Part shown: positions 1 through 12,858 of the stretch, piece by piece
Position numbering within the stretch: position 1 is the first letter of the stretch
Layout: each line of letters opens with the position of its first letter
DNA from: Axinella damicornis
Taxonomy: Eukaryota > Porifera > Demospongiae > Axinellida > Axinellidae
Direction: 5' to 3'
DNA: 64,000 bases
Assembly (NCBI GenBank): GCA_963931865.1
Contig: OZ007518.1
Coordinates: 7,306,361-7,370,360 of the forward strand
Program-made: the position numbers and the translations under genes
The notes under the pieces: model-generated
Told to the model about the DNA's origin: nothing
The model's database searches: none
The model's input: the letters and a program-made list of their open reading frames with translations, nothing else

Positions 1-263
1 AAAAGCAGCAAATTACGTACAATTTTTCTGAGCTTGTGTGTGGGTACCGGAGAAGTTCGTCGGTATTTCGGCAGTGTTCGACAAATCAGATGTATCTTAG
101 CTCTTTCACAGCATGTAATCGCTATGTTATACCGCGAAGTCACATAAACATTTCTGTCAATGCAGAGTCAGTGCATTTCTGTCCCACACGAAGATTTGCG
201 TGTTGCTATTCATATACTCATATAATTATGTAGATGCCGTCTGTAAACTTGGTAAGTGTGTTT

Positions 264-2290
264 CTATCTAGTGTGCTGAGCATTCTTGACACTGTGGAAT
301 TTATAAACAGATGAAGATAAGCCCGATTCGGTGCTGCCTCCAATCACTAGCAGCTCCCTACTAGCGAGGGTGATGATGCATGTCATACTCACGGGCTCGG
401 GTAACTCTCCAACCGTCACCCACGACTGGATGTGAGGGGAGAAAACAAGGAGTGCACGGCTGTGCGTGTTATCACTGGTCATCCCCCCAGCAGCCAGAAG
501 GCACCCCCCTAAGGTAGCGACACTTGAACACCCATATGGAAGTTCTGGGAGAGATTTCCAAACAGCATTTTGAGCAATGAGTGAGTTTATGTCAGCACAG
601 AAGACTGAACGACCCTGGCCATTTCCTCCACTGAGATAGTACCTCCCACTGATGCACACTGCTTTCATGAAGCTGCTGCTGACTGGTAATGGCACTGCTT
701 GAAACCAAGTTTGATCATTCGCATTGTATACTTCAACCACATTGGTGTCGTCTTCAAGGTTCACCTTTCCTCCTGCAACTATGAGGTACTCTCCTCGGCC
801 GATTGCAGAAGTTGAGAATCGGGGAGTAGGCATTGGTGGCAGGGTGCCTATGACAATTGCAGAGGTTGAGAATCGCCGAGTGAAGCATCGTCGCGGTGGA
901 CGAATGGGTCGCAAAGTGTCATCTTTGCAAATTGTGACCTCGTTTGTCGGTTCAGATGTAGAGCAGTTCAGCCCTCCAACAACCACCAACTTGTTGTCAT
1001 ATAGGACAACTGTGAAATAGACAGTGGGGTGAGAGCCATGCTGTATGCTTAGCACACTCCAGGAATCTTTGGCGACATTGTACGCACAAAGAGTGACTGG
1101 CTCTCTCCCTTCCACACTAGACCACCCTCTTGCAACGTAGATGGTCCCGTTGTGCACCACGGCCTGGACACCACACATTGCTAGTGGGAGGGCGGAGCAC
1201 TGACTGGTCTCAAAAGCCGAGTCAGGATCCAGGATATTCACCTAAAGAATTACAAACAAACAGACATCATGATCTGTGTAGTATGCTTGGTAATTACATA
1301 CAGTAGGCATCCTTAAAATTGATACTGAGATTCAGAAACCCTAGTCCGGGTTTCTGTTACTACCGCATCTCCTGAGGAGCAGAAGAAGCCTTAATTCCGA
1401 TTCGTGGTGAAGCTGCGATGCAAATACGTAATGGAAAGGAATTATCAGCATCAATTTTTGTGAGTGCTAGTTCCACTGCTCAGTAAGGCATGCTGCTTGA
1501 ACTTTGTACCGGTTAGCTACAGATCTGTCACTCCACTATTCTTGTGCCAATAGTATTTACATACTTTTGACCCACCTCAGCTTTTCCTCGTTGCTCCTCC
1601 TCCCAACCTTTCAGATCCTTCTCCTTCTCTTGCAGCTCCAGCTCCCTTTCTTTTAGCTTCTGCTCCCTTCTTTGTAGCTCCCTTCCTTGTAGATCCTCCT
1701 CCTTCACTCGAAGTGGAACAAGAACATCTTGTCGAAAAGAACAAATAGGGGTATGAACAATCACAACTAGACACCAAGCTATCATCAGACCAAGGAATGT
1801 GGATTTGGTTCTTCAACTTCTTGCTACACACACCATCGTCTTGGCCTTTCGAGCAGCTAGAGTTTGCTTTGCAGCAAAATTTAGGTCATGTGATAGCGTA
1901 CTGATGATAATCTACTCTACGTACCTGTAACCATAACTACATCAGATGCTGGCCATAGCTAATACCTTTCTGGAGTAGTCTGCAGACCTCCTCAGCATGG
2001 TCAGCCCTACCAGAGTCCAGGAGAGCCTGGATCAGGCTCTTATGCGTTGCTCTGAAGCAAAACCTTCTCTTCCACTTCTGAAGAGTCTTCAAGCGTTTGT
2101 CTTGCTCGTCTCTCCCGTCTGAATCTACTCCATCAACTTCTGACTCAGTCAGTCCCAAGTATGGTGCTACACCCCTCCAGTCCAGGAACCTGGACACACC
2201 TCTGATGTGTTTGTCACTACATTTCGTACCTAGTAACTCACTTGAGAGGCTAAACTCAGCAACACAGTCCTCAAATGTAATTGCAGCCAT
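264..2290 (-). CDS. Death-domain / coiled-coil / Kelch-repeat protein (3 exons)
   Basis: I join three exons on the minus strand: 2290-1966, 1727-1576 and 1241-264. Splice phases agree (phase 1, then phase 0) and give about 484 residues. Exon 1 (residues about 3-105) reads as a death domain: it has the LDWRGVAPYLGLTESEV core, the LQKWKRR helix and the LIQALLDSGRADHAEEVCRLLQ ending pattern. Exon 2 is a charged Glu/Lys/Arg coiled coil (about residues 112-158). Exon 3 (about 160-484) carries Kelch blades, seen as repeated GG turns followed by spaced Tyr/Trp (VVGGLN, IVAGGK, YLSGGNG, LAAGGM, VIGGS). There is no signal peptide, so it is probably a cytoplasmic adaptor. Death domains bind other death domains and Kelch propellers bind proteins; the partner is unknown. 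One oddity is that RFSTSAI occurs twice within about 20 residues of the propeller, a small internal duplication. The ATG at 2290 is chosen because it immediately precedes the domain. Confidence 0.8.
1298..1470. repeat. Degenerate fold-back element in intron 2 of the Kelch gene
   Basis: The left end (around 1308, CTTAAAATTGATACTGAGAT) and the right end (around 1450, ATCAGCATCAATTTTTG) are imperfect inverted repeats. The same end sequences, with similar internal AGAAGCCTT words, bound an element at about 24862-25180, so this looks like one non-autonomous family. Confidence 0.45.
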
Positions 2291-2576
2291 AAACTAAAGT
2301 ATTCCTCCGATTTAGCTTTTTGGCCAAGCTTGCCATCAACGAGCCTGTAACACAATCAACTTGTTTCCTTGGCAATTCCAATATTCAAACGTCACATGGT
2401 ACTGGATGATTGAATTCCAAATGAACTCTGACCTAGACTCTAACCTAGACCATACCTCCAGCAAGGTCTTCTTGGAATTTAATTAGATAAGCAACAACAC
2501 AACAATTTAAAATGAATCAAGTCTGTAGCAGTCTGTCATTTAGCTAGCATCAGAGGGGTATAAGATAGTATCTACA

Positions 2577-2577
<1 letters not shown>

Positions 2578-2617
<40 letters not shown>
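2578..2617. repeat. Poly-C homopolymer, about 40 nt
   Basis: An uninterrupted run of C on the plus strand. The exact length may be affected by sequencing or assembly error. Confidence 0.9.
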
Positions 2618-3410
2618 ATCCCGCTTAAGCATACACACTACACACAGTTGCTCCATACATTTTCAGAGGTTGTGTGCTGAGCTAGCTACCTCCACTCCAC
2701 CACCTCTCAAATTGGAGTCTCTCACCACACCACAACAAATCAGAGCAGTAAAACAAGTCGGGACAGACAGAGTTCAGGGGCTACAGTTAGCAGCCTAATT
2801 GATGGCTTTGTGCAAAGGTTGAATCAACCTTGGAAATATCTATTGCCTCTCTCCCTCCCTCCCTGAGGCTCCCTCTCTCTCTCTCTCTCCCTCCCCCCAC
2901 TCTCCCTGAGTGAATGTTGAACTCACCACGATAATCAGAGTCTGATGATATTCATCCACTTCCTGCTCATGTTATCATGATGCAATGAATATCAGAAGGT
3001 GCATGGCTGTTGGCAATGGTATAACTGATGATGGTTATGCTGCTGTGGGCAAAGGTACGAACTACACTAAAACTGAGTGAACCATGCAAAACATTATACG
3101 AAGGATATATTTTTCAATCCCTCGGCTTTCCCATGTCATTCCATTTGGGGAGAGAGCCTTGAGGCAGTGTGTGTCAAGGACATAGGAGCTGCATCAGTCA
3201 GGGCAGCCAAGGCTGCTGCTTGTGCCAATATTTTGGTCATATAGGAATCTGAATGTGACCACATTAGTCTTAATAATTGCTGGGTAGCATGCAGTGGCTA
3301 CGTAACAGCCGTTGAACCTGCTGCTACCAGAGCCCTTCTTGAGGACTCAAAATGATGTTGAAACATTTTTCTGTGCTTGGCAGGCTCTGAAATACTTTCC
3401 ACTGTGCAGA

Positions 3411-3556
3411 TTCAGGGGGAGGGGTAGGGGAGAGGGAGGAGGGAAGGGGGAGGGAGAGGGGATCGAGGGGGGAGGGGGAGGGGGGAGGGGAGGGGGAGGG
3501 GGGAGGGAACAGTGGAGTGGGGGAGGGGAGGAGCAGGGGGAGGAGGGAGAGGGAAG
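3411..3556. repeat. GGGGA-rich purine tract
   Basis: About 145 bases of almost pure purine built from GGGGA and GGGAGG words. The apparent Gly-rich reading frame across it is a by-product of composition. Confidence 0.85.
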
Positions 3557-4559
3557 TTAGGGCTGAGTCAAACTATTAATTGGCCTTTGTTACCATAGCA
3601 ACACACACTTTGAACTGTGCAGGTACATACCTATTGTCTCAGTCGGTTGATGAGACCAGGCCTCAAGTTTAGTTGAGGAGGTGCATCAGCACCAACAATG
3701 CCATGCATCATATATGATCACCTGGAGGGGGAGGTCATATGATCGCTCTCAGAGTCATGTGGCTGTCACAACTATGTTTGCAGTATGTGATCATCTCAGC
3801 ACAAACCATCAGAGAGCACATTTATTGCTGTTCACAATGGTAATTCAATTGGATGAACACAAGCAAAGTTATGGGGTTCTGAATATGATCAACAGGCAGG
3901 TATCGTTTGAGCAAGACAGAAAACGTTCATCTATGATTCACAGACACTAGTTATCGTAATATCACTTAATTTGGCGTCATGTGACCTGCCCTATCATTGT
4001 GCACAGGTCAAAGTATTCTAAAAGTGAAAGATCCTCTTACCTCTACTGATGGGGAAGTCGTTGGCGTGAGGTGATTTCATGACCTGCTAGGCAATCCAGC
4101 GTGTGGTGTTCAAACTGAACAGTCTGTCAGGGAAGATCAAAAGTTTGTGTGAAGGTGACAAAGCCGGTACAGTGAGAGTTGTATGCAGCCTGACACAAAC
4201 CTAACAGAGGGAGAAGAAAGAGAATGCCTGTTTGGGTTTTCACCCCTTGATGGTGGAGTACTTGCATTGCATAACAGGGGAGACAGACCCACAAACCCGT
4301 TCCCTTGCTCCCCTATCCAGTTGCTGATTTTCACTGAGCTCCACTGAATTGGAACGCAGGAGAGTCAGCCAGCGCAAACAATTGCACCCCCCCCCCCCCC
4401 CCTGCACACTGTGATTTAGCTGTTGGTTCAAGACACTTGTAGTACAGTTCACTTCTCACGCTTCAAGTTTACGCTCCACTTGGAATCGAAGTGGGATTTT
4501 AGGTAGCATGCGGCTGAAAGCTGCGCTGTGAGATTGGACAAACTGCTAGCTTGTCATTC

Positions 4560-4596
4560 CCCAGACCCCATTCCCTCCGTGCAGAATGGGGTCTGG
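4560..4596. repeat. Short hairpin with CCCAGACCCCATT arms
   Basis: CCCAGACCCCATT and AATGGGGTCTGG flank a short loop. The same arms recur at 8323-8385, and the terminal CCCAG relates them to the TAGCCTCGTTCCCAG fold-back family. Confidence 0.6.
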
Positions 4597-5932
4597 CAAC
4601 GTGAGAGTAATGCAAGCGGTGGACTGCATGAGGTTCTAATGTGGTCTGGCACAATGTATATACCTCAGAAACTACTTGAAAGGGGAGGCTACTAAACAGT
4701 GGCTTCCAACATGGTCACTTCAGATTGATATGAACATCATCATGTATGCAAAAATCTATGGTGGCAATTGATTCAAGCAGTGAATATTGGATTAGTGCAC
4801 TTGATATTCCAGCTGCTGAGAGCGGTCCTTTCCTGCTTGTGGTTTGCTATAATTATACGTTCTACTATGGAAATCAAGCAGAAGTCGAACAAACTATGAT
4901 CGTGCAGGGCGCCTACACTTGTGCAATAGTGCGATGAATGGGCGTGACTATGACATTTCAGCGCATGAGGCAATTGGGATTTACTATTGTCATGTGACAA
5001 CATTCTGAAATTTGATTGGTACTGCTGACTATCTGGCAGTGGAAGTAAGAGTTTGAACTCATGTAAATTGCAAGGCTGTTACTCCTACGGCCTGGGAACG
5101 AGGTTACTACCATGAAAGATCAGACGTACACTCCTACATGGAAAGCTATAAACACACTCAGACATCTCTACTCACAACGTGAACTTAAGGGGTGTGGCTA
5201 CTTGTTGACAAGAGTCACTCCCTGAATAATCAGCTAGTGATGGATTAGCCTCCCACCCAAACCCACACATCCACCCAGAAAACAAATCTGAACTCTCTCT
5301 CTCACACACACACACACGTGTGCACTCATGCACATACCATACTAGAGATGTCAATAGAAAGTTGACATTCCATTTTCGTTCTACGCGGTTGCTCTACGGT
5401 ATGAGGTTACGGCATGAAGTAGCTAGAATAATACCTTTTGTAATGTTTCGAGCACAGTAAAAATTTTGAAGGCTTTTAGTGGATGCCCAACACTGTTATG
5501 TTGCCTGGATTTCCCTCATTGGTCTTTGTTCCATGTTCATAGCTTTTATCGAATGGGAGATACGCACGGCGTAGTGAATTATCACTGCTGAAACCCTGCC
5601 CACCAAGCAGAAATATTAGGTCTAGCTGCAAGCCTCTCTTCGCCCAGTCAGCCACGTGTGTGTGGACGGATGAAGGATCTAGCAGACTTTGCACTAGATG
5701 TAGACACTCTCTGCCGGGCTGATCATACGCACATGGCTCGCGGTTTATAACCACGAGAATCAGATTGATTCACTCTGAACTGATGGTCAGTGCAAATTTA
5801 GCAAAGTTTGCTAAATCCTCTTCACTTCTCAGGACATTTGCTGAATCAGCAACTGCACTGCACAATATTGCCTAGCATCGAACAGAGGCTCACATTTTTG
5901 AATGATCAGTGCTGAACTTTTCTCAACTGTAG

Positions 5933-5990
<58 letters not shown>
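5933..5990. repeat. (CA)n microsatellite
   Basis: About 28 uninterrupted AC dinucleotides. Confidence 0.95.
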
Positions 5991-6011
5991 GTGGACATAT
6001 CTACATAAACC

Positions 6012-6091
6012 TAGCCTCATTCCCAGGCCTTCTACATCTCCAGTTTTGATCGCTTGCAGTATGCAAAAACGGAGGGGGAAGGCCGGGGGAA
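6012..6091. repeat. Fold-back element, TAGCCTCGTTCCCAG family (copy a)
   Basis: It begins TAGCCTCATTCCCAGG and has a body containing CTCCAGTTTT, CTTGCAGTATGC and GGAGGGGGAAGGCC. The reverse complement of 6882-6960 gives the same order of words, so these are two copies of one short element in opposite orientation. Confidence 0.6.
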
Positions 6092-6881
6092 TCTTCTCAT
6101 GTGATACGTGGCACGACCGTCACGCCTCATATCAACAGTCAAAGTCATGTACAAGACCGATCTTGCATTCTGCGCTAGCTACGAAGATGGGATAAGCACC
6201 AACTAAGAGCTAAACCGAGTGTATGAAGCATACCTAGGCTACAAGGCATGACTTCAAAGGGCTGACAAGTGACAAATGTGAAAATGCCCAGCTATGACAC
6301 AATTTTCGGGTGGAGTGAAAAGACGAGTTTCACCCCTTGTATCACAGCTATACCTCAGCGGTTTTTGCTTCGAACCTGTATATGTTTTACAGGTAGGACC
6401 TACTGCTTCTCTGAAACTTGTTTCAGTTTTCTAGCTTCTCTGTAGCTATGGATGAGACAGGCCGGCGCCATAGGGGTGGCCGGGGCGGCCATGACCGCCC
6501 CACTTTTTGGCCTCCCTTCAAAAAAAATGGCTATACCTTCAAGCCTAGATACCTCGGACAGCTCGATTCTCGTGGTCAGCACTGTGATAGCACTCGACGT
6601 ACTCCAGGCATTGATTCTTACTGGTTAGCTACTTAGTTTAGTGCCTGGGAACACATCAAGAATGAGAGGAGATGCTACTAGAGCGCTTCCTAATCACTAA
6701 ACAGAACACGCAAAAAACACTTTCCGCGCTTTGTGTGGACTGATCAGCGTTTTGGAGACACGAATGCGATGCGATCTTGGGCCTAAGCACAGCCACCCCA
6801 CTTCAAAAGAGCTGGTGCCAGCCCTGTACAAATGTATGTTAGCCATTGCGTCTAGAATCCATGACGTCAGCTTGTATCATG

Positions 6882-6960
6882 TCCCTTGGCCTTCCCCTCC
6901 ATTTTTGCATACTGCAAGTCATCAAAAACTGGAGGTGTAGAGGGCCTGGGAACGACGCTA
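6882..6960. repeat. Fold-back element, TAGCCTCGTTCCCAG family (copy b, inverted)
   Basis: This is the reverse-complement counterpart of 6012-6091. It ends in GGGCCTGGGAACGACGCTA, a variant of the family terminus. Confidence 0.6.
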
Positions 6961-8322
6961 ACACACACATACTCACCATGTAAGTACTTACAACAACGGT
7001 TCCAGCTTTTTTGCGTGCCTTGTGAAACTCCAACATCTCCTAAAAGAGCAGTTACAGATGATGTCGCTGTTCAACACAAAGAAAGGCCAGATCTCGATCG
7101 GTTCTCCTAATATCCATGGCAATGAGGTCCGCTGCATGGAGAAACAATGACTGTTAATCTCATCCTTCAATTACACTACACCACAACCACTGATCTGCTG
7201 CCATTTACATGATTGTGACTCTGAATTAATGTGAACTGTGGGCACAGCATACAATAAGTTGGTAGCAGATCGACAACTCTCATTCCGGTGCCTACTTGGG
7301 CTAGATGCTACACGCTCATACCAAAACAGATACCAGATTTCATGTCTGGGATTCGACCAGAAAAAGTTACCATAACAATGCAGCACTCCACTCTTATGAA
7401 TATACAAATCCGGAGAATACAAACATTACATGTTTCTGGTAAACTTTGGCAGCATAAGGCAGTTCAATAGCTACGTACAGAGGCCTTCTCGCCCCAGCAT
7501 TTCACACTTTCAGTACATAAAACTTGGGGGAAGGACTGGTAGAAAGCTATCATGTGCAGTGATGTACCTGGACAGTAAACTAGTTGCGATTGATCGCTAA
7601 TGAGGAGTGCCATATTCCCAGAAAAACCACAAGTTAGCAACCGATTGCAACTGTGAGCAGTCAACGTCAGGTAGTCATGCATGACAGCTGATAATGACTG
7701 ACTACCCTAACCCGATTAGCCATGGTGATGTTTCATGACGCCACCCGGGCCCACAGCTGTACATAACTCTGAAGTTATTCCTGACTGCCACCTGACATAC
7801 AGCATGTGCCAGGAATCAGTGGGGTGAGAAGGCGTGGATATGAACTACCATTTCACGGATGCAATAGAACAGAATGAAACAGTGGACTGATACTTTCTTA
7901 GGCCTAATCAGTCCACCGTTTCAGCTTAGGCTGCATGAAGAAACCAGAGTACCTACCTCCTGTTCCTGGTGGTAAGCTTTGTGGGGCAATGAGATCTCAA
8001 GCTGGAGAGGGGAGAAAGCATTTACTAGCAACAGAACCATAGGTAGGAATATGAAGTGGAGACATGTCTAACTTCGCTCTCAGGCTCAGATGCCATAGGC
8101 TTTTTCATAGCAACAGTTGTTTCTCAAGCATGCAAAGGCCACTCAATACAGGGGAAATTTCTGACCTGTCTATCTTGAGATCTGTGTTGATTTCTGTTTC
8201 TGTGTGGTGAACCAGGTGATCCTCCATCCAATCACACAGCTATTGTTCTTTACTTTCTCTCCCTCTCCTCCACATTCTCTCTCAACTTATCGTTGACCAG
8301 ACTGCTACAGCAAGAACAACCT

Positions 8323-8385
8323 CGGCCTCGTTCCCAGACCCCAAGCTTTGCCAAACTTATTCCGAAGCGGCATGGGGTCTGGGCA
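8323..8385. repeat. Fold-back element with GGCCTCGTTCCCAGACCCC end
   Basis: CCCAGACCCCAA on the left pairs with CATGGGGTCTGGG on the right. It shares the CCTCGTTCCCAG terminus seen at least eight other times in the window. Confidence 0.55.
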
Positions 8386-8637
8386 CCATCTTAGCAATGG
8401 GTTTCCCAGCAACAGAGGGAGCGCCAATGGCGGAGGGCCGACCAGAGGAGGCCAACGGCATCAGTAACCTCAGTAAACGACAGAGACAGAGACACGCTCA
8501 TCATTGTCTACAGAATACGCGTGCACAGTGCGCTTCCCGCCAAAAAATTTCGTACCGCGGATGCCAGCCAATCAGATTATAGCGTTGCTGGCGCGTGCAC
8601 GCATTCCAGCACGCGTTGCCAGCAGGCCTCTGCGGAG

Positions 8638-8646
8638 TATATAAAG
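8638..8646 (+). promoter_or_regulatory. TATA box (TATATAAAG) of an unassigned plus-strand transcript
   Basis: TATATAAAG lies in a GC-rich setting. Just upstream is an imperfect palindrome (TTGCTGGC through GCCAGCA, 8584-8624). Just downstream is another inverted motif (GTTAAGGTGAGG against CCTCACCCTAAC). An AATAAA follows at about 9218. No protein reading frame is convincing between them, so the product, if any, may be non-coding. Confidence 0.4.
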
Positions 8647-8751
8647 GGTTCCAGCAGTGTCCGAGCCATTCGGGCTTGGTTTTAGCTCGGGTGAGGTTAA
8701 GGTGAGGTGAGCCCTCACCCTAACCTTACCCTTGCTGAATACCTTCCACCG

Positions 8752-9128
8752 CCAGGGTGGTGGGAGCATGGGGGGGTGGGAGCATTGGGTGGGTGGGAGC
8801 ATGGGTGGGTGGGAGCATTGGGTGGGTGGGAGCATGGGTGGGTGGGAGCATTGGGTGGGTGGGAGCATGGGAGGGTGGGAGCATTGGGTGGGTGGGAGCA
8901 TGGGTGGGTGGGTGGGAGGGTGGGAGCATTGGGTGGGTGGGAGCATGGGTGGGTGGGAGGGAGCATTGGGTGGGTGGGAGCATGGGGGCGGGTGGGTGGG
9001 AGGATGGGGGTGGGAGCATGGGGTGGTGGGGCTAGGGTGGGAGCATGGGGAGGTGGGGCTGGGGTGGGAGCATGGGGAGTTAGGGTTGGGTGGGAGCATG
9101 GGGAGGTGGGGCTGGGGTGGGATTGGGA
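8752..9128 (+). repeat. G-rich minisatellite, GGTGGGAGCATGGGT-type units
   Basis: About 20 units of 16-18 bases built from GGTGGGAGCAT followed by a GGG-rich spacer. Every unit has several GGG runs on the plus strand, the pattern expected for repeated G-quadruplexes. Long frames are open on both strands only because the repeat lacks stop codons. Confidence 0.9.
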
Positions 9129-9478
9129 GTGTGGGGCTTGCATGGATGGTAGTAATCAAATCCTGCGGCAATCAATTTTTTGGTTACTATTCTATGAGTG
9201 TAACTACGGTACTATCCAATAAAGTATTACAAAGTAATAATCTCACGTGCAGTCCACATGCATGGAACAATGTATGAGACAAGCAAGCAAAACGACAAGA
9301 AAAAATTGCTGTATATAGAAAGTTTTAATGCTGTGCAAAATGTTTAACAGTAAGAATTAAGAGAAAAATAATAGTAAAGAAATGCATGGAAGTTATGAAA
9401 TAGTCTCCACAGCAATGCTTATATCACTATTACAAACAATATAATAACACTCGTGTAAAGATTTAATTTGGTTCAGGA

Positions 9479-12400
9479 CTAGATCGCATTATTGTCATCA
9501 TCAGCTCTGGTCTCACTCCCTTGGAATACTGCCTTATCATCGTGTAGTGACATGGCAAGCTCAAGGTAGCCAGCCGCTGACTCCAGAACACTGGAGATGG
9601 TTGCAACCAGCTCACAGAATTGTGGACGTTCCTCTGGCTCACTCTCCCAACAGCTCTGCATTACTGAATAGCTGCAACAAACAAAAAGTTAGTATCTGAA
9701 AGTGCAGAGAATATAATTATTTAAGGTTGCTAGCACTACCAACAATATGCCTTGCTGGAAATTGTGGTTTCTATAACAACAATAAATTGAAGGGGTGAGA
9801 ACCAGAGTGCCTTTGATCCATCTAATCAGTGACATGCCACACCCAGGCACTCTGATAACATATGCCTGACGTTGAGGTATACAGCTAACATGGTTGCTGC
9901 ATGAGCTCAGTACACAGAAGTGATTATTCGAGTGAGTTTGTGAACTGATGAACTTGTAACTTGGCTTTGAATCAGCCCCAGACACAGCCAGAGAGGCTCA
10001 AAAACTGTGCCACAAAATCTTCCTAGATACTACTGTGCTTTGTGCAGAAGGTTCCCCAAGCTCACATGCTCAGGCAACTCTTGGCTATACGTATAAATGC
10101 TTTCTATCTAGCAAGATAACATGACTAGCAGCCCGTTTACACTACAGACCGAGAAGGGCGAATTCGCTCCGGTTCGACGCAGATCGATCTGGGCGGTGCG
10201 TTTACACTACGCTGCCCGAGTGCTCCATGTACGTGTGATTCGGGGTAGAAGTTCATGATTAGTCACATGCCCAGCCGCATTCTCACGAGACTAGTCATGT
10301 TTGATATACAACACCATTACAACCCCTCGTCTCGAAACCGGAACCTTCGTGATCTGGTTCGGATACTATTGGCAACCGTCATGCCCCCTGTCCATGCCCT
10401 ACCAACGGCATTTACACTTGGGGTGCGAGCGCTCCGGGTCGAACCAGTTCGATGGAGTTTGGTGGTCCAGTACGGAGCGGATCGGGGCGGTTCGGTTCGT
10501 GTTGACATTCAGTCTTTTGAGTCATGACAAAATGAAGTCGACCCAGGAAAGAACTAGCGCAATATCAATTGACAAGGTGTAGCTAATACAAACACTTTCT
10601 AAGTTTGAATCATGTTCATTATGCAACTTACATTTCCTCAGAACAGGCCGCATTCGAAGGTTTCTCAAGCCTTCTTCCGTTCTCGAGCAACTGGGTGAGT
10701 GTGAGAGGGTCCACTCCAGCATAAGGGATCTTGCCAGCTGTGAAAACCTCCCAGCATGCCACACCAAAGGACCACTGCAAGAGATCAAGATCAAATGAAA
10801 CCCCAGAGATTAGCAGTTCACTGTGTATCACTTTGCATGAGATCTTAGCTGCTTATGATATTGTCCCTCATGCCAATAATGTGATATTGTCCCTCATGCC
10901 AATAATGTGATATTGTCCCTCATGCCAATAATGTGATATTGTCCCTCATGCCAATAATGTGATATTATCCCTCATGCCAATAATGTGATATTGTCCCTCA
11001 TGCCAATAATGTGATATTGTCCCTCATGCCAATAATGTGATATTATCCCTCATGCCAATAATGTGATATTGTCCCTCATGCCAATAATGTGATATTGTCC
11101 CTCATGCCAATAATGTGATATTGTCCCTCATGCCAATAATGTGATATTGTCCCTCATGCCAATAATGTGATATTGTCCCTCATGCCAATAATGTACAAAG
11201 GGTACCATAGCTGCTGCACTTGCAGTCCTATCCATACTGCAGAAAGGGGAGGTGGGTTCAACCAGCCTTGCGAGAGATAATAATTCATACATGCAGCTTA
11301 CCACATCACTCTTCTCTGAGAACAGTCCCTCCTGCAGACTCTCCAGAGGCATCCACTTGAAGGGAAGCTTGACGCTGCTCCCTGACTTGTCCTGCCTGAA
11401 GTACCCATAGGCATACATGTCCTCAGCCAGCCCAAAGTCGGCTACTTTGATGACACCACCGCCATCAATCCTGGGATCGATATAATATCAAGAGAGATGC
11501 ACATGGAGTCAGTCATGCATTCTTCTCACTGATCCACATTGGGTTACTCTCATAACTGTATAATATATGTCTCACTGCCATTAGTGGAAGCCTGGATATA
11601 CTAAACTAGTTGCTGAGCACGATATATAATATTATGTTACTCAATTTCAAATCTTACATGCAGTTTCTTGCAGCAAGGTCTCTGTGTACAAAGTTCTGCA
11701 AAGCCAGGTATTCCATTCCTTTAGCTACTTGCAAGCACAGGTTGAGAAGAAGCCGCTGCACAGCTCCAAGCTGGGGTGAGAATGATAATGTGCGCGCAGT
11801 AGCAACGTTATTATGGTAAACATGCAAGTGAACGCGATGTAGCTAGCTATAGGGGCTACACTGTGTAAGTCCCTCTCCAAGGCAGTTTGGTAACATAAAT
11901 GAACACTGGAAGAAAAGCTATATAATTCCTGTACCAGGGTGGTACAGTACAGGACAGAATTTCCTGTACACTTTCCAGTAGGCTTCCGACAATTTCAGGA
12001 AAGCAGCCTCAAGGTGTACAGGAAATTCTACCCTATGTTCCCAGTGGAAGGAATACGGAGTGCCTCCTACTTTCTGGAGTGAAAATGGAGTATAATTTAG
12101 ATCATTCGATCAGAGGGATCCGGCCCTATACTTAGCATTTCTAAAGGTACTTCTCTGCAAAATTGCAAATGAATCATAGACTCGGTAGACTCTATAGCTA
12201 TGCAGGCATAGAGTGGACATGCACAATAGACTGGCGATGATGACAATACCAGTATGATTCTCATTATGCAGTTGAGTACTAGAGTGCTGGCTATGCAGTA
12301 GAGGCACTCGCCTGAGGCCGGCCCTCGGGCTTGATGCCAATGTATAGCAATTGCACTCATGCAATTACTAGTACATAATTATCCTCACTGTTTCAAGATC

Positions 12401-12810
12401 CTGGTCATCCTTGATGGTGATGTTCTTCTTGTCTTTCCTCAGATAGTTTAGAAGACTTCCATTGGCCATGAATGGCATCACAATGCCTGGTCCACCCCCA
12501 ATGCTCACACACACACCAACCAGGGTCATCACATTGGGATGGTCAAAATGTTTCATCTTCAAGATCTCATCAGTCATACTGTGCACATCGTTCACAGTGA
12601 ATAGACCTGCTCAACATATGGGATTGAAAATACCATCAAGTGAAAGCAACGATGCACATACTTGTGTCCATATCCCGTACTCTATGCTCTTCCTACATGT
12701 TGTATTAATATCGTATCATGGGATTAAAAGTATGTACCAGTGGGTAAACATAGCAGATTGATAACAATGGGGGAATCCACAAACGTTTAACAGTTACCTG
12801 ATGTAGTTAC

Positions 12811-12858
<48 letters not shown>

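Larger units (their letters stand above)
2291..9478. other. 7.2-kb stretch with no convincing gene
   Basis: Open frames here are short, overlap on both strands and match no family I know. The stretch holds homopolymers, purine tracts, a CA microsatellite, fold-back elements and the TATA/minisatellite locus at 8.6-9.2 kb, each listed separately. One minus-strand frame (5476-5754, about 90 codons) has a protein-like composition. However, it lacks an ATG at its open start and I recognise nothing in it. Confidence 0.5.

Noticed and set aside
5476..5754. Minus-strand frame of about 90 codons with protein-like composition
   Set aside because: No ATG at its open start, no recognised domain and no neighbouring exon that would join it; kept only as a note in the region entry.
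8572..9277. Several long open frames on both strands rich in Pro/His or Gly/Trp
   Set aside because: They lie wholly in the GGGAGCAT minisatellite, overlap each other in many frames and have no other protein features.
10130..10515. GC-rich segment with repeated GTTTACACTACG words in a receptor A intron
   Set aside because: Looks like a diverged repeat, but I could not define ends or pairing well enough to call an element.
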